Positions 26,885-36,286 are shown, numbered from the stretch's first letter. The stretch is DNA of 44,170 nt from an uncultured Microbulbifer sp. (GCF_947489355.1 NZ_CANLDD010000037.1:1-44170), one strand, 5' to 3'. Made by a program: numbers and translations. Notes: a model not told the origin generated them from the sequence alone.

Positions 26885-26961
26885 TGATTCGATCCGTATC
26901 ATGATTGCAACTGACTGGAAGTGTGTCACAGCCCGCTTGAACAGGGAAGGTTTGGTGTTAT

Positions 26962-26990
26962 TTCGGCTGCGCGGGTACCTGGGCTATACT
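26962..26990 (+). promoter_or_regulatory. Probable ffh promoter
   Basis: TATACT at 26985-26990 is a good -10; 17 bases upstream stands TTCGGC, a weak -35. GCCGCGCC follows the -10. It lies 88 bases before the ffh ATG in the divergent region. Confidence 0.5.
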
Positions 26991-27077
26991 GCCGCGCCTC
27001 AGACAGGGTGTTGTGAATGGTTCCGCGGCCCTGCGCACCGGGGTCCAATCCGCAACCGGAGAAATCGAGGCGAATTT

Positions 27078-28499
27078 ATGTTCGATAACCTGAGTGACCG
27101 CTTATCAGCGGCTCTAAAGAAAGTCACCGGCAAGGCGCGCCTGACCGATGACAATGTCCGCGATACCCTGCGCGAAGTGCGAAAGGCACTGCTTGAGGCG
27201 GATGTCGCCCTGCCGGTTGTAAAGGCCTTTGTGCAGCAGGTGCGCACCGCAGCGGTGGGGCAGAAAGTGAGCAAGGCCCTGAATCCGGGCCAACAGTTCG
27301 TCAAGATTGTTCAGGATGAGTTGGTAAAGGTCATGGGGGCAGCTGCAGAGCCCCTCAAGCTGGCTGTCCAGCCCCCCGCGGTTATCCTTATGGCCGGCCT
27401 GCAAGGGGCCGGTAAGACCACCAGTGTTGCCAAACTGGCCAGGTACCTGCAGGAGCGGGAGAAGAAGAAAGTGATGGTGGTGAGCGCTGACGTATATCGC
27501 CCGGCTGCCATCAAACAACTGGAAACCCTGGCGAGTGAGGTGGGGTCACAGTTCCATCCCTCTACCCCGGAGCAAAAACCTCTGGATATCGCCAGGGGGG
27601 CGGTTGAGGCCGCGCGCAAACAGTTTGCCGATGTATTGATTGTCGATACTGCGGGGCGCCTGCATATTGATGCCCAGCTGATGGACGAGATCCGCGAGTT
27701 GCACCACGCGTTGAACCCGGCTGAAACCCTGTTCGTGATTGATGCCATGATCGGTCAGGATGCTGTGAATACCGCCAGCGCCTTCGATATGGCCCTATCG
27801 CTAACCGGTATCATCCTGACCAAGGCCGATGGTGATGCCCGCGGTGGTGCAGCGTTGTCTGTGCGTCAGGTGACCGGCAAGCCCATCAAGTTTATCGGTG
27901 TCGGTGAAAAGACCGATGCGCTGGAGACCTTTCATCCGGACCGTATTGCCTCCCGTATTCTCGGTATGGGGGATATCCTGTCTCTGATTGAAGAAGCAGA
28001 ACAGAAGATTGATAAGGGCAAGGCTGAAAAGCTGGTCAGGAAGGTGCAGAGGGGCAAAGGTTTCGACCTGGAAGACCTGCGCGACCAGCTGCAGCAGATG
28101 CAAAATATGGGTGGCTTTGGTTCCCTGCTGGAAAAGATGCCGGGTATGGGCGGTTTGGCCCAGGCCGCACAGCAGGCGGATATGGGCAAAGAGTTCAAGC
28201 GTATGGATGCGCTTATCTCCTCCATGACCCCGGCTGAACGCCGCAGTCCCGAACTCCTCAATGGTTCCCGCAAGCGCCGAATCGTTGCCGGATCCGGAAC
28301 CCACCTGCAGGACCTGAACCGCCTGCTCAAGCAGCACAAACAGATGGGCAAGATGATGAAGAAGCTCAAGGGGGGTGGTATGGGTAAGATGATGCGTGGC
28401 ATGAGCGGCTTGCCCGGTATGGGCGGGGGTATGCCTGGCGGTATGGGAGGAATGGGTGGTATGCCCGGTGGCTTACCGCCTGGGCTTAAGAAAAAGTAG
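27078..28499 (+). CDS. ffh: Signal recognition particle GTPase Ffh (SRP54)
   Basis: Binds 4.5S RNA and signal sequences of nascent membrane proteins and delivers ribosomes to FtsY. The 473-aa protein has the N domain (about 1-90), the GTPase with P-loop [15 protein letters not shown] (107 onward), DTAGRLHID and [13 protein letters not shown], and a Met-rich M domain (about 300-473) ending in a Gly/Met-rich tail. ATG 27078 is preceded by GAGG; the longer open frame runs back into the promoter and is rejected. The gene is immediately upstream of the rpsP operon. Confidence 0.98.
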   Translation: MFDNLSDRLSAALKKVTGKARLTDDNVRDTLREVRKALLEADVALPVVKAFVQQVRTAAVGQKVSKALNPGQQFVKIVQDELVKVMGAAAEPLKLAVQPPAVILMAGLQGAGKTTSVAKLARYLQEREKKKVMVVSADVYRPAAIKQLETLASEVGSQFHPSTPEQKPLDIARGAVEAARKQFADVLIVDTAGRLHIDAQLMDEIRELHHALNPAETLFVIDAMIGQDAVNTASAFDMALSLTGIILTKADGDARGGAALSVRQVTGKPIKFIGVGEKTDALETFHPDRIASRILGMGDILSLIEEAEQKIDKGKAEKLVRKVQRGKGFDLEDLRDQLQQMQNMGGFGSLLEKMPGMGGLAQAAQQADMGKEFKRMDALISSMTPAERRSPELLNGSRKRRIVAGSGTHLQDLNRLLKQHKQMGKMMKKLKGGGMGKMMRGMSGLPGMGGGMPGGMGGMGGMPGGLPPGLKKK

Positions 28500-28534
28500 C
28501 GCCCCAGGCCGCTGGGTGGGGGCTGATACAGCGC

Positions 28535-28563
28535 TATACAAATTCCTGGTGCTGCATTAGAAT
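28535..28563 (+). promoter_or_regulatory. Probable promoter of rpsP-rimM-trmD-rplS
   Basis: TATACA (28535-28540), a 17-base spacer and TAGAAT (28558-28563), each close to consensus, followed by a GC-rich CGCCGCC discriminator. It lies 92 bases upstream of the rpsP start and gives the operon its own ribosomal promoter apart from ffh. Confidence 0.6.
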
Positions 28564-28654
28564 ACGCCGCCTTTCAGTCCGGTGCGCTGCCGGCAAAGTT
28601 ATTTCGGTGGCCGAAGAGTGCGGTCACCCAGTCTTGAACCTACAGGAAAGTTAC

Positions 28655-28894
28655 ATGGTAACCATTCGCTTGGCTCGTGGTGGTGCTAAAAAGCGCCCGT
28701 TTTATCACCTGACAGTTACCGACAGTCGCAATGCTCGCGACGGTCGTTTTATAGAGCGTGTTGGCTTCTTCAACCCGGTTGCTCGTGGCCAGGAAGAGCG
28801 TCTGCGGATTGACCGCGAACGCGTGGACTTCTGGCTGGGTCGAGGTGCGCAGGTTTCTGATCGTGTCAGCAAGCTGCTGAAAGAATCTGCCTGA
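28655..28894 (+). CDS. rpsP: 30S ribosomal protein S16
   Basis: Small-subunit assembly protein. The 79-aa sequence begins [19 protein letters not shown] and contains the family signature [14 protein letters not shown], then the [17 protein letters not shown] segment. ATG 28655 is preceded by AGGAAAG. First gene of the rpsP-rimM-trmD-rplS operon. rimM starts very close to its stop. Confidence 0.98.
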   Translation: MVTIRLARGGAKKRPFYHLTVTDSRNARDGRFIERVGFFNPVARGQEERLRIDRERVDFWLGRGAQVSDRVSKLLKESA

Positions 28895-28915
28895 TTGGCC
28901 CGTGGTAGTGCGCTT

Positions 28916-29455
28916 GTGACAGAAGAGGGGAATAATTCCGAAGATTTGGTCACTGTTGGGCGCATAACGATGGCTTATGGTGTGCGCGGTTGGGTAAAGG
29001 TACACTCCTATACAGAGCCGATGGACAGCATCCTGCAGTTCCCCAGTTGGAGATTGCGCGGGCCGAAAGGCTGGGAAACCCTTGAAATAGATGCTGGCAG
29101 ATGCCACGGTAAGGGTTTGGTTGTACATATCAAAGGCATAGACGATCGCGATAAGGCGACGGAGATCTGTCAGCGCGAAATAGCGGTTGTGCGTGATTTT
29201 ATGCCCACACTCGAACGGGGCGAGTATTACTGGCACCAACTCGAGGGCTTGCGGGTAATCAGCCACTTTCAGGGTGCAGTGCATGACTTTGGTAGAGTCG
29301 CGCATATGATGGAAACGGGTGCCAACGATGTGTTGGTAGTACGTGGCGGTACGGACAGGCGCGAGCGTTTAATTCCCTATCTGCCAGGCCAGTTTATCCT
29401 AGATATAGACCTGCAGGCCGGTGTGGTCACCGTCGACTGGGACCCGGATTTTTAA
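28916..29455 (+). CDS. rimM: 16S rRNA processing protein RimM
   Basis: RimM is an assembly factor for the 30S head that binds S19. The 179-aa protein has the N-terminal beta-barrel domain ([20 protein letters not shown]) and a C-terminal PRC barrel (about 100-175) with YYWHQLEGL and the [16 protein letters not shown] ending that are typical of the family. GTG 28916 is chosen to match the family N-terminus; TTG 28895, directly after the rpsP stop, is also in frame and would add seven residues. Neither has a strong ribosome-binding site, so coupling to rpsP is likely. Confidence 0.95.
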   Translation: MTEEGNNSEDLVTVGRITMAYGVRGWVKVHSYTEPMDSILQFPSWRLRGPKGWETLEIDAGRCHGKGLVVHIKGIDDRDKATEICQREIAVVRDFMPTLERGEYYWHQLEGLRVISHFQGAVHDFGRVAHMMETGANDVLVVRGGTDRRERLIPYLPGQFILDIDLQAGVVTVDWDPDF

Positions 29456-29469
29456 AGATTGGAGCGATA

Positions 29470-30222
29470 ATGAAGAAAATCGCTCTGGTAAGCATTTTCC
29501 CGGAAATGTTTGCCGCACTGACCGAGTATGGTGTCAGCGGACGGGCTGTGAAAGCGGGCCTGCTGGAGGTGCGTTGCTGGAACCCCCGGGATTTCACCAG
29601 TGACAGGCACTGTACCGTGGATGACCGCCCCTATGGTGGTGGTCCCGGAATGGTGATGTTGGCTGAACCCCTATACCGGGCTCTGGAGGCTGCACGTGCC
29701 TGGACCGGAGCGGAGGGTGAGCCTGTACGGAGTATCTATCTTTCTCCGCAGGGACAGCAGCTGAACCAGGGTGGAATCGAAGCGCTTTCGATTGCCGGAA
29801 ATCTGGTACTGCTGGCGGGGCGCTATGAAGGGGTGGATGAGCGTATCATAGAGTCCCTGATCGACGAGGAATGGTCTATTGGTGACTATGTCCTCAGTGG
29901 CGGTGAGCTGGCTGCTATGGTAATGATGGATGCAATCATCCGCTTGATACCCGGTGCCCTCGGGCACACTCAGTCGGTGGTTGAAGATTCTTTTTCCACA
30001 GGCCTGCTGGATTGTCCCCACTACACCCGGCCCGAAGTGTACCGGGGGGAAGTGGTGCCTGAAGTGTTGCTTTCGGGCAACCATGAGAAAATACGCCGCT
30101 GGCGCCTCAAGCAGGCCCTGGCACGCACACAACAGCGCCGACCCGATCTTCTGGAGGGGTTGGAGCTGAGTGAGGAACAGAAGCAATTGCTGGCAGAAAT
30201 CCGGCGGGAGCGAAATTCCTGA
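29470..30222 (+). CDS. trmD: tRNA (guanine-N1-)-methyltransferase
   Basis: Methylates G37 of tRNAs with S-adenosylmethionine, preventing frameshifting. The 250-aa SPOUT-fold protein shows [20 protein letters not shown] and the trefoil-knot cofactor segments [13 protein letters not shown] and [19 protein letters not shown] 29470 is preceded by TTGGAGCG. It follows rimM after 14 bases and precedes rplS, the conserved order. Confidence 0.98.
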   Translation: MKKIALVSIFPEMFAALTEYGVSGRAVKAGLLEVRCWNPRDFTSDRHCTVDDRPYGGGPGMVMLAEPLYRALEAARAWTGAEGEPVRSIYLSPQGQQLNQGGIEALSIAGNLVLLAGRYEGVDERIIESLIDEEWSIGDYVLSGGELAAMVMMDAIIRLIPGALGHTQSVVEDSFSTGLLDCPHYTRPEVYRGEVVPEVLLSGNHEKIRRWRLKQALARTQQRRPDLLEGLELSEEQKQLLAEIRRERNS

Positions 30223-30309
30223 AAACTTGATGCCGGATTCGCCGGGAGGCGGGAGTAGTTCGGTAAACTAGCTGAGAAGCTACACAAACCCTGTTTGGGA
30301 GCAATCCAA

Positions 30310-30660
30310 ATGACCAACAAAATTATCCAGCAATTGGAGCAAGAGCAGCTAAAGAGCGAGGTGCCTCCTTTCGCACCCGGTGATACCGTTATCGTTCAGG
30401 TAAAAGTAAAAGAGGGGAACCGCGAGCGCTTGCAGGCGTTTGAGGGGGTGGTGATCGGTAAGCGTAATCGCGGCCTGAACTCCTCATTCACCGTGCGTAA
30501 AATCTCCCACGGTGTTGGTGTAGAGCGTACTTTCCAGACCCATAGTCCACTGGTTGACAGCATTAAGGTAAAACGCCGTGGTGATGTGCGCCAGGCCAAA
30601 CTGTACTACCTGCGCAGCCTGACTGGTAAAGCGGCGCGGATTAAAGAGAAGCTCAATTAA
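30310..30660 (+). CDS. rplS: 50S ribosomal protein L19
   Basis: Large-subunit protein at the 30S-50S interface. The 116-aa sequence includes [31 protein letters not shown] and the [21 protein letters not shown] signature. ATG 30310 is preceded by GGGAG. Last gene of the operon; a GC-rich hairpin follows. Confidence 0.98.
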   Translation: MTNKIIQQLEQEQLKSEVPPFAPGDTVIVQVKVKEGNRERLQAFEGVVIGKRNRGLNSSFTVRKISHGVGVERTFQTHSPLVDSIKVKRRGDVRQAKLYYLRSLTGKAARIKEKLN

Positions 30661-30686
30661 GCACTTTTGTAAGCGCAGTATTAAGT

Positions 30687-30717
30687 CGGGGCGCCTTGCC
30701 CCGGCTGCATTTCCGTC
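30687..30717 (+). terminator. Weak terminator-like hairpin after rplS
   Basis: CGGGGC (30687-30692), loop GCCTT, GCCCCG (30698-30703), followed by a mixed pyrimidine stretch (CATTTCC) rather than a clean T-run. It is placed correctly to end the rpsP operon. Confidence 0.45.
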
Positions 30718-30875
30718 TTGTTAGGCAGCCGGGTTAAGCCCTTCCCGGTGCACATTTTGTCTCTCCATTCTCCAAAATACGCACCGAAGCAACCAGTTGC
30801 GCCATATTTTATGGGAGGGCAATCAGTAGCCTATGGATTTCTATTTGATTGCCGGGTGTATACAGCTGAGAAAAC

Positions 30876-31253
30876 CTACCAAAGTACCGGTTTAATGATT
30901 GCCAGGTAGAAGATGAACGCTATCTGCGCGAGCGCCAACAGGGCGGCCATGATACGGGTACGCCGGGAAAGCGTTGGACGCAGGGCCATGAAGCCTGCAA
31001 CGATATAGCCTAATACCAACACCAATTTCGCTGCAAGCCAGTGGTATAGAACCGGATTCCAATTCCCGAGAATCGCCAGGGTAATGGCTGCCGACAGCAA
31101 TAAAGTATCATTGATATGGGGCGCCAGGCGTAATGGCGTTTGCCGCCAGTGGTTTTTTTTGCCGAAATCCAACCCTACTCTCAGGAGAAATAGAAAGAGA
31201 CTGATCACTGCAGTAGTGATATGGACCTGTTTAACCAGTGTATAGCTGAGCAT
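30876..31253 (-). CDS. SirB2-family inner-membrane protein
   Basis: A 125-aa hydrophobic protein with four membrane helices. The start MLSYTLVKQVHITTAVISL, followed by an Arg/Asp-rich turn, PHINDTLLLSAAI and W-x-KL-L-L-Y segments, is the pattern of SirB2 proteins (named as invasion gene expression up-regulators; the true biochemical role is unknown, and conserved His residues suggest cofactor binding). ATG 31253 is chosen for the family N-terminus and the AAAG stretch upstream; an in-frame upstream extension lacks homology. It is convergent with the rpsP operon. Confidence 0.85.
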   Translation of the reverse strand: MLSYTLVKQVHITTAVISLFLFLLRVGLDFGKKNHWRQTPLRLAPHINDTLLLSAAITLAILGNWNPVLYHWLAAKLVLVLGYIVAGFMALRPTLSRRTRIMAALLALAQIAFIFYLAIIKPVLW

Positions 31254-31683
31254 CGGGCAGTTTTCTTTACTTTGCAAATATTGGATTGCCGGGCAGGAGG
31301 CTTTCGGCAGGAAAGTCAATTTATAGCCAGCGCTCTATCTTAAGGATTCCCCTCTGGTTAAAGCAATAGTATTCAGGGAAATTTCCTTGTCTGGAAATTT
31401 GTAAAAGAGTGCTGTTTATAGACGCTGAGGGAAGGTTGGGGTAGAGAGAAGTCGGGAGAGTAAAGCAAATCGGGGCATACCTGTTTTTCTCACACAATGA
31501 CCGAATGGAGCTGCAGGTGCAGGGCCTGCCGGGTTTGCTCTTGAAAATACTGCCTCGCTTGCACGGGGTTATTTGTAGCTCAGGGGGCTATGGTGGCAAG
31601 CTTCCGTGCCAAACTGGCCCGGCAACCAGACAGATTGCCGGGCATTAGCTGTATATGGAGAAAACCCACTCGTATGCAGAGGT
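31254..31683. other. Intergenic stretch with one strong stem-loop
   Basis: About 430 bases without a credible gene between two minus-strand genes. The main visible structure is the 9-bp stem at 31617-31643. A short GTAGCTCAG string near 31575 resembles a tRNA D-arm but no cloverleaf can be built around it. Confidence 0.5.
31617..31643 (-). other. Perfect 9-bp stem-loop downstream of the orphan gene
   Basis: GCCCGGCAA (31617-31625) and TTGCCGGGC (31635-31643) flank a 9-base loop. It lies about 40 bases beyond the stop of the minus-strand gene ending at 31684. No T-run follows on either strand, so it may be a Rho-dependent or stability hairpin instead of an intrinsic terminator. Confidence 0.5.
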
Positions 31684-32271
31684 TTAAGGCATATGTGTAT
31701 TTACATGTGCAAACCGCTTGTGCTTCCAGGCGGACATCTTTGTGGCCGTCCAGGTTGCCCAGTTACTGATTGAAGGTATCCATACCCCCTGGGTGGCCAG
31801 AGCGGTGCCAAAGCCCATTTTGTGCACAATCATATGGCTTGAGCTTATACAGTTCTCGTATCGCGTTCTGCCGGGGATATTGGGCCAGACTTCGTGGTAC
31901 TGGGTGTTGTCGGCATTTTCCAGTTCATCTTGTATTTGTTTGTATTTTATTACATCCTCTGCAGTGCATTTTGTGTAATAAACGTCCGTGTTTGCATTCT
32001 GGGTGTTTCTGGCCCAGTTGGTCCTGCCTATTGGGCCCCCATAAAAAACCCAGCCTTCATCACTCATCCCTGTCATGGTGATGTTGCCATTCTCAATCAT
32101 AAAAGTGGTTGCATGGCCATCTTCCACCAGTTTCCCTAAAAGTTTGGTAATGCCGGATGGAGAAATGGAAACGCCTTTGGCAAGGCCGGACCAACTAATG
32201 ATTGAGTAGGCAACGCCAAAAACGGGTGAATCTACTTCCAGCTGATTGAGTAATTGTCGTCCAGTTGGCAT
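31684..32271 (-). CDS. Unrecognised 195-aa protein, translationally coupled
   Basis: I do not recognise a family. The protein is soluble-looking, with no signal peptide or membrane helix, Trp/Tyr/Asn-rich, and contains KLLGKLVEDGHATTFMIE, a YYTKCTAEDVIKYKQ helix and RYENCISSSHMIVHKMG. The N-C pair followed by later histidines is reminiscent of cysteine-peptidase-like folds, but this is only suggestive. ATG 32271 is chosen because it overlaps the stop of the small upstream frame (TGATG); an ATG eight codons earlier is also open. The codon use is AT-richer than the core genes, and no neighbour explains it. A stem-loop lies downstream. Confidence 0.6.
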   Translation of the reverse strand: MPTGRQLLNQLEVDSPVFGVAYSIISWSGLAKGVSISPSGITKLLGKLVEDGHATTFMIENGNITMTGMSDEGWVFYGGPIGRTNWARNTQNANTDVYYTKCTAEDVIKYKQIQDELENADNTQYHEVWPNIPGRTRYENCISSSHMIVHKMGFGTALATQGVWIPSISNWATWTATKMSAWKHKRFAHVNTHMP

Positions 32272-32381
32272 CAGTGAAGCCCTCCATGAATCCATCTTTT
32301 GTATTGACGCTGAATTTCAGGTTGTACCTGTTCAAAGAAATACACCACATAAGGTTTTGCTACATAGCTGTATCCCGTCAT
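32271..32381 (-). CDS. Small 36-aa ORF coupled to the downstream gene
   Basis: A short frame reading MTGYSYVAKPYVVYFFEQVQ and ending WIHGGLH, whose TGA shares its A with the ATG of the following gene (TGATG at 32269-32273). Such overlaps normally mean reinitiation, which supports both frames being translated. The annotated ATG 32381 has only AGG directly before it; a strong AGGAGG (32400-32405) lies 9 bases from an in-frame ATC (32388-32390), which would give 39 residues. The peptide is aromatic and moderately hydrophobic. Function unknown. Confidence 0.45.
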   Translation of the reverse strand: MTGYSYVAKPYVVYFFEQVQPEIQRQYKRWIHGGLH

Positions 32382-32399
32382 CCTGGCGATTGTGTAAAA

Positions 32400-32405
32400 C
32401 CTCCT
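32400..32405 (-). promoter_or_regulatory. Strong Shine-Dalgarno sequence facing an ATC codon
   Basis: AGGAGG on the minus strand, nine bases upstream of ATC (32390-32388), which is in frame with the first ATG of the small ORF three codons later. Either a rare non-AUG start is used, an ATG was mutated to ATC, or the site merely loads ribosomes for the ATG 18 bases further on. Confidence 0.5.
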
Positions 32406-33311
32406 ATAGGTCATTGTTAAATCAGATATAGTTTGTTTGACGGGTTGCTATTGCTCTCTCTTACAAAGTTGACCATTGCCTACCGCCGGTTCCGGTTTCA
32501 GAAACCTTTCGTGGTTGATTTCCCGGCACTACCTAGATCACTTTGTACCTTATATCGCTTTGAAGAACTTTTTACAATCGAGCAGGGAAAGTGATTTTAG
32601 TTTCTCGATGCAATAGCCAAAATGTACCGACTAAAAAGGGAAAAACACCGTAAAAGTTGACTTGGCAATACAGCTCCTGGCCTGTGCCAGATGTTGCATG
32701 GAAGGCCCCTGATCCTGGCGGTCATACTTGTTGGGATCATCAATGAAAGTGGATGGGGGGATAGGGCGCAGGAATGAATGGGCGGGAGTGGCGGCAGAAG
32801 ACAGGCAGGGCCTGAATTGCCCTTATATTGTCACATCATCGCCACATTTATTGTTTATCCGATATCCGCACGATTTACATAATCTCATTTATCTTTTAGA
32901 ATGTCTCATTAATTGAATTTAATCGAATATAGGGCTGTTTTCTACCGTTGACTCTAAAAGCAAACAGCTGGATATCCTATCGATGATATGAGGCTGTTCA
33001 TGTCTTAATACTCATGCCTGAAGTATTCTGTAAGTTAGGGTAGTTGCAGCTAACTGCTCAGAAATTTCTTGTTTTTAATGGATGCAGAGTAAAAGCCTGA
33101 TAAAGCACAAGTGTGCGATTGGTAATATTGTTGCATCTAACCCAAAACTTTAGTTGGTTTGTTATTGATTGATGTTGCCGGATATGGCAAAAAAGGGTTG
33201 GGAGCGGCAAGGGGGCGACGCAGTATCCCTGGCTCCCCACTCTGGGTTAGCATTGGCAGACTCGCTGGGAATATTGGCTTTTAAATTGATTGTAAACTAC
33301 GTTAGGGCCTA
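32406..33311. other. AT-rich intergenic region, no gene seen
   Basis: About 900 bases between two divergently transcribed genes. Open frames of 60-62 codons (32728-32916 plus; 33058-33240 minus) have no family resemblance or good ribosome-binding sites. No RNA gene or long repeat was recognised. Promoters for both flanking genes must lie here but none stands out. Confidence 0.5.
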
Positions 33312-34568
33312 GTGTTGACTGTAAAGAAACGTTTAATCTCGATGTTTGCTCGCTGGTATACCAGTGACAAAAGAAGAGCAAAGATCTATCGGCGGGCTGA
33401 AAAAAAATTGCTAAAGCGCCGCAAGCAGGGTCATGGTGATTGCTATCTTCGTGCCGATGATCCATATTCCTATTTGTTGAGCCAGGTACTTCCCCAGTTT
33501 TGTGAGAAATACGCTTGTGAACTCCGTCCAATTATTGTTACTCACCTAGAAGATAGCTGTTATCCAGAACGCCAATTACTGGCTGATTATGCCTTAGAGG
33601 ATTGCCAGCGTTTAGCGCGCGCCTATAATCTGGAGCCGCCGGTAAAGCGTAGCAGCCTCTCCGAGAAGGCAAGCCTGGTATTGTGTGAGGCGGCACAAGG
33701 CTCTCATCCATGGAAAGCCATTGCCGCGATTTTTAAATCCTTGTGGGTAGCACATACAGCCATTCCCGGTATTCAAAGTGCAAATATCCCGATATTACAA
33801 CAACAGCTCACTGACAATAACACGGTTATGATAAAACGTGGCCACTACCTAACCGCTATGATTGAGTATGCTGGTGAAAAATACTGGGGGATCGATAGGC
33901 TTCATTACCTGGAACGACGATTAACCGATGGAGAACTTTTATTTCCAAGTCCTGATCAAAACAATTTTACAGGGACAGCGGACTCTGGAAAAGGTAAAGT
34001 CCTTAGCTGTTATTTCTCTTTTCGAAGCCCCTATTCATATATCTTATTAACCAGATTGTTTGCCCTGGCAGATCACTACCAATGTGAATTGGAACTTAAA
34101 CCCATACTGCCTATGGTGATGAGAGGATTATCGGTCCCCACCTCCAAGCGATTATATATTTTGCTAGATGCCAAGCGTGAAGCTAACCGTCATGATATCC
34201 CCTTCGGCTATATTTCCGATCCCCTGGGCAAAGGTGTAGAAAATGCCCTGGCTCTTTTTTATGTTGCCAAAAATATGGGTAAGGAGCGTGAGTATGTGCT
34301 CGCCATGACCAAAGCAAGCTGGTCAAAAGCAATTGATATTTCCAATCTGAAAAACCTGCGGTCATTGTGTCATGAATTAGCACTTGATTGGCCAAGCTGT
34401 GAAAGTGCATTAATGAGTGAAAACTGGCGTGATTTTGCCGAGATGAACCGTCAGGAGATCTACGAGTACGGGCTCTGGGGCGTGCCAGCTATGATCATTG
34501 ACTCCCTGGTTGTTTGGGGGCAGGACAGATTATGGATGGTAGATCAACATCTAAGTCGGGGGCAGTAA
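33312..34568 (+). CDS. Tandem DsbA-fold protein (2-hydroxychromene-2-carboxylate isomerase / GST-kappa like)
   Basis: A 418-aa protein made of two thioredoxin/DsbA-like halves. Each half starts with the HCCA-isomerase/GST-kappa pattern: CYLRADDPYSYLLSQVLPQF (about residue 44) and CYFSFRSPYSYILLTRLFAL (about 235), where the Ser-Pro-Tyr-Ser of this family replaces CxxC and binds glutathione. The second half keeps the GLWGVPAMIIDSLVVWGQDRL ending with the cis-Pro. The basic N-terminus (about 1-40) is Arg/Lys-rich. Relatives include aromatic-degradation isomerases, but no such pathway is nearby. GTG 33312 has AGGG upstream; ATG 33342 is a possible alternative start. Monocistronic. Confidence 0.82.
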   Translation: MLTVKKRLISMFARWYTSDKRRAKIYRRAEKKLLKRRKQGHGDCYLRADDPYSYLLSQVLPQFCEKYACELRPIIVTHLEDSCYPERQLLADYALEDCQRLARAYNLEPPVKRSSLSEKASLVLCEAAQGSHPWKAIAAIFKSLWVAHTAIPGIQSANIPILQQQLTDNNTVMIKRGHYLTAMIEYAGEKYWGIDRLHYLERRLTDGELLFPSPDQNNFTGTADSGKGKVLSCYFSFRSPYSYILLTRLFALADHYQCELELKPILPMVMRGLSVPTSKRLYILLDAKREANRHDIPFGYISDPLGKGVENALALFYVAKNMGKEREYVLAMTKASWSKAIDISNLKNLRSLCHELALDWPSCESALMSENWRDFAEMNRQEIYEYGLWGVPAMIIDSLVVWGQDRLWMVDQHLSRGQ

Positions 34569-34739
34569 TTTCCCGTGCCTGAGTTACGGATAAATTGGCA
34601 GTGTTCAAAATCTTAACCCATCTCTTTACGGTACCCAAACACAGATAAGCCGCAGCGTGTATCGAGCGCAAACGCTTCTGCAGGCTTTATAAAGTTCGCG
34701 CACAAACTACCCAAAACAATAGCCATCGCAAATGATAAA

Positions 34740-35231
34740 CTATTGTTGCCGCCTGGTAGTACTATCCGATTCGAGCCCGAGTACCTGATCCACATGCTCG
34801 CGAAAATAGAGGTCAAAACCATGACGAGATGCCAGCCACCAGTATAGGTACCCAGGCTTGCTTTTTACTAATCTTGAGTACCAGGTATTGAAGCTTATCC
34901 AATAACGGTCGGCCACAACACCGGTATCATAATTCAAAAATGCGGTCTCCCATGCCGTCATCCGCCATGTCGTGAAGATAAGGAATCTCTCTAGTTCCAA
35001 AGGAGAGAGGGAGGTTGGGTCCTGCTCCCCGCGAAAGACGATATCGGCCAGTTCATCGCTAGAAGCCAGCAGTTCAGCGTTTTCTCGCCCGTAGGTAACC
35101 AGATTAAGATTCAGTGTTGCTTGTGTCGCAAGAGTGCTCTGGCGGATTTCAAGTATCAGAAAACCCAGACCGAGTATAACGCCGATATTGGCGGCAATCG
35201 TAAAAAACCAGTTAAGGCGATCTGATGCCAT
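34740..35231 (-). CDS. Hypothetical membrane-anchored protein
   Basis: A 163-aa protein with one N-terminal membrane helix (about residues 7-30, NWFFTIAANIGVILGLGFLILEIRQ) and a helical, Trp/Tyr-rich cytoplasmic or periplasmic remainder ending in a polar tail. Proteins with this exact layout (single anchor then a LILEIRQ-type junction) recur as uncharacterised proteins in marine gammaproteobacteria, to my knowledge without assigned function. ATG 35231 is chosen over an upstream in-frame start because GGAAT precedes it and the helix then begins properly. Confidence 0.7.
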   Translation of the reverse strand: MASDRLNWFFTIAANIGVILGLGFLILEIRQSTLATQATLNLNLVTYGRENAELLASSDELADIVFRGEQDPTSLSPLELERFLIFTTWRMTAWETAFLNYDTGVVADRYWISFNTWYSRLVKSKPGYLYWWLASRHGFDLYFREHVDQVLGLESDSTTRRQQ

Positions 35232-35341
35232 TTGGATTCCATTGACAGAGTTGCTGCGGCCGGTCGAAAAGGGAGACAAATTGCGCTAGCGGTTCGGCGC
35301 CCCTTTCCGACGTCAATAAATATCTGCACATCCCCTACCCG

Positions 35342-35370
35342 AAAATAACCCTCTCTAGGGTATATTTTTT
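35342..35370. other. AT-flanked inverted repeat
   Basis: AAAATAACCCT, loop CTCT, AGGGTATATTTT form an imperfect hairpin with A and T tracts on either side. It is about 110 bases upstream of the minus-strand gene starting at 35231 and could be a bidirectional terminator or an operator. Confidence 0.35.
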
Positions 35371-35525
35371 CGAATAGACCGTGTCATCTAAAATCTAGAT
35401 ATTGATTCGGCGATCAATGTTAAGCGGCAGGGTATAGTGTAACTGAAGGCGGAGGAAGTGTTCGTTTATTGGTGGAGGAAAGCGTAAATCCGGAAACCGC
35501 TGGTCGTTGTCTGAAAAGTGAGAAG

Positions 35526-35543
35526 CCCGCCCAAGAGGGCGGG
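35526..35543 (-). terminator. Hairpin terminator of the small membrane protein gene
   Basis: On the minus strand CCCGCCC, loop TCTT, GGGCGGG, followed by CTTCTCACTTTTC. The stem is perfect and GC-rich; the pyrimidine tail is imperfect. It lies just after the stop at 35550. Confidence 0.6.
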
Positions 35544-35549
35544 GTGCCG

Positions 35550-35837
35550 TTACGCAGCTTCTTGATTGTCTTTATCTGACGGTTGATGCCGCTTGGCTCG
35601 ATGCTCAAGGTAATTCGCCCCGGAGCCAACCCCCTCTATGATATCCGGGATGCTTGCAAGTACGTTTAATGTGCCAAACAGCATCAGCCCGTGGTGGGCG
35701 CCGAAGTTCATGTTTGTAAGGTCACTATGCAGGCTTTCATAGGCCTCAGCAAAGCCGCTACCAAAGAGCAACAGGCCAACACATAAATTGGTTAGGGGGT
35801 GTTCTACGAAATTGCGAATTGCACTCGAAGCTTTCAA
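35550..35837 (-). CDS. Small hypothetical membrane protein
   Basis: 95 aa with two hydrophobic segments (about 14-32 and 49-68) separated by a short His/Asn-containing loop (DLTNMNFGAHHGL), and a charged C-terminus. I do not recognise the function. Start TTG 35837 is supported by GAGGA with a 5-base spacer, and no ATG lies close behind it. A terminator hairpin follows. It stands alone between unrelated genes. Confidence 0.7.
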   Translation of the reverse strand: MKASSAIRNFVEHPLTNLCVGLLLFGSGFAEAYESLHSDLTNMNFGAHHGLMLFGTLNVLASIPDIIEGVGSGANYLEHRAKRHQPSDKDNQEAA

Positions 35838-36286
35838 AATGGGTCCTCACTACTGCGCGGGTGCTGCATCAATGTTCCCGTGTATAGGGTGCCCTCAATG
35901 GCGTCACCTTGACATACTCCCAATGCCTCAGGGTAGAGGGTCTGTGAAATAGAGAGCATTCTGGTGACTATTCTCCTGATTGATATTCCATGAGTGACAA
36001 CAGACCATTATTTAATAGGCCAGTTCCCTGTATATCTTGGCTTTCTATTATATATATAATTTCATGATAATTGTTAATTTCAATTGCCCTATTGTCCATA
36101 CCAAATGCACAATGGCTATGTCCTTGTAGGGTGGGGTTTTTTATTTGACGCATTAGTCAAAAATCACACTCACCGTGAACCAAAGTTAAAGCTGGGCTTG
36201 CAACCCTTCCTAAGAATGCGTCTCTGCATCGTGATCCGAGAAACTTTTGTGGCATTTAGGCTGATTTAGCCAGCGGATACTGTTTT
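35838..36286. other. Intergenic stretch with no recognised gene
   Basis: About 450 AT-rich bases. Overlapping open frames of about 60 codons on both strands (35968-36153 minus, 36084-36269 plus) show no homology or start signals that I trust. Confidence 0.45.

Noticed and set aside
26901..27077. Upstream extension of the ffh frame
   Set aside because: It overlaps the promoter and the start of the divergent ypjD-like gene; Ffh proteins begin MFDNLS with GAGG upstream at 27078.
31570..31615. tRNA-like GTAGCTCAG string
   Set aside because: No anticodon arm, T-loop or acceptor stem can be built around it.
32728..32916. 62-codon ORF in the intergenic region
   Set aside because: No start signal or homology; terminates in AT-rich DNA.
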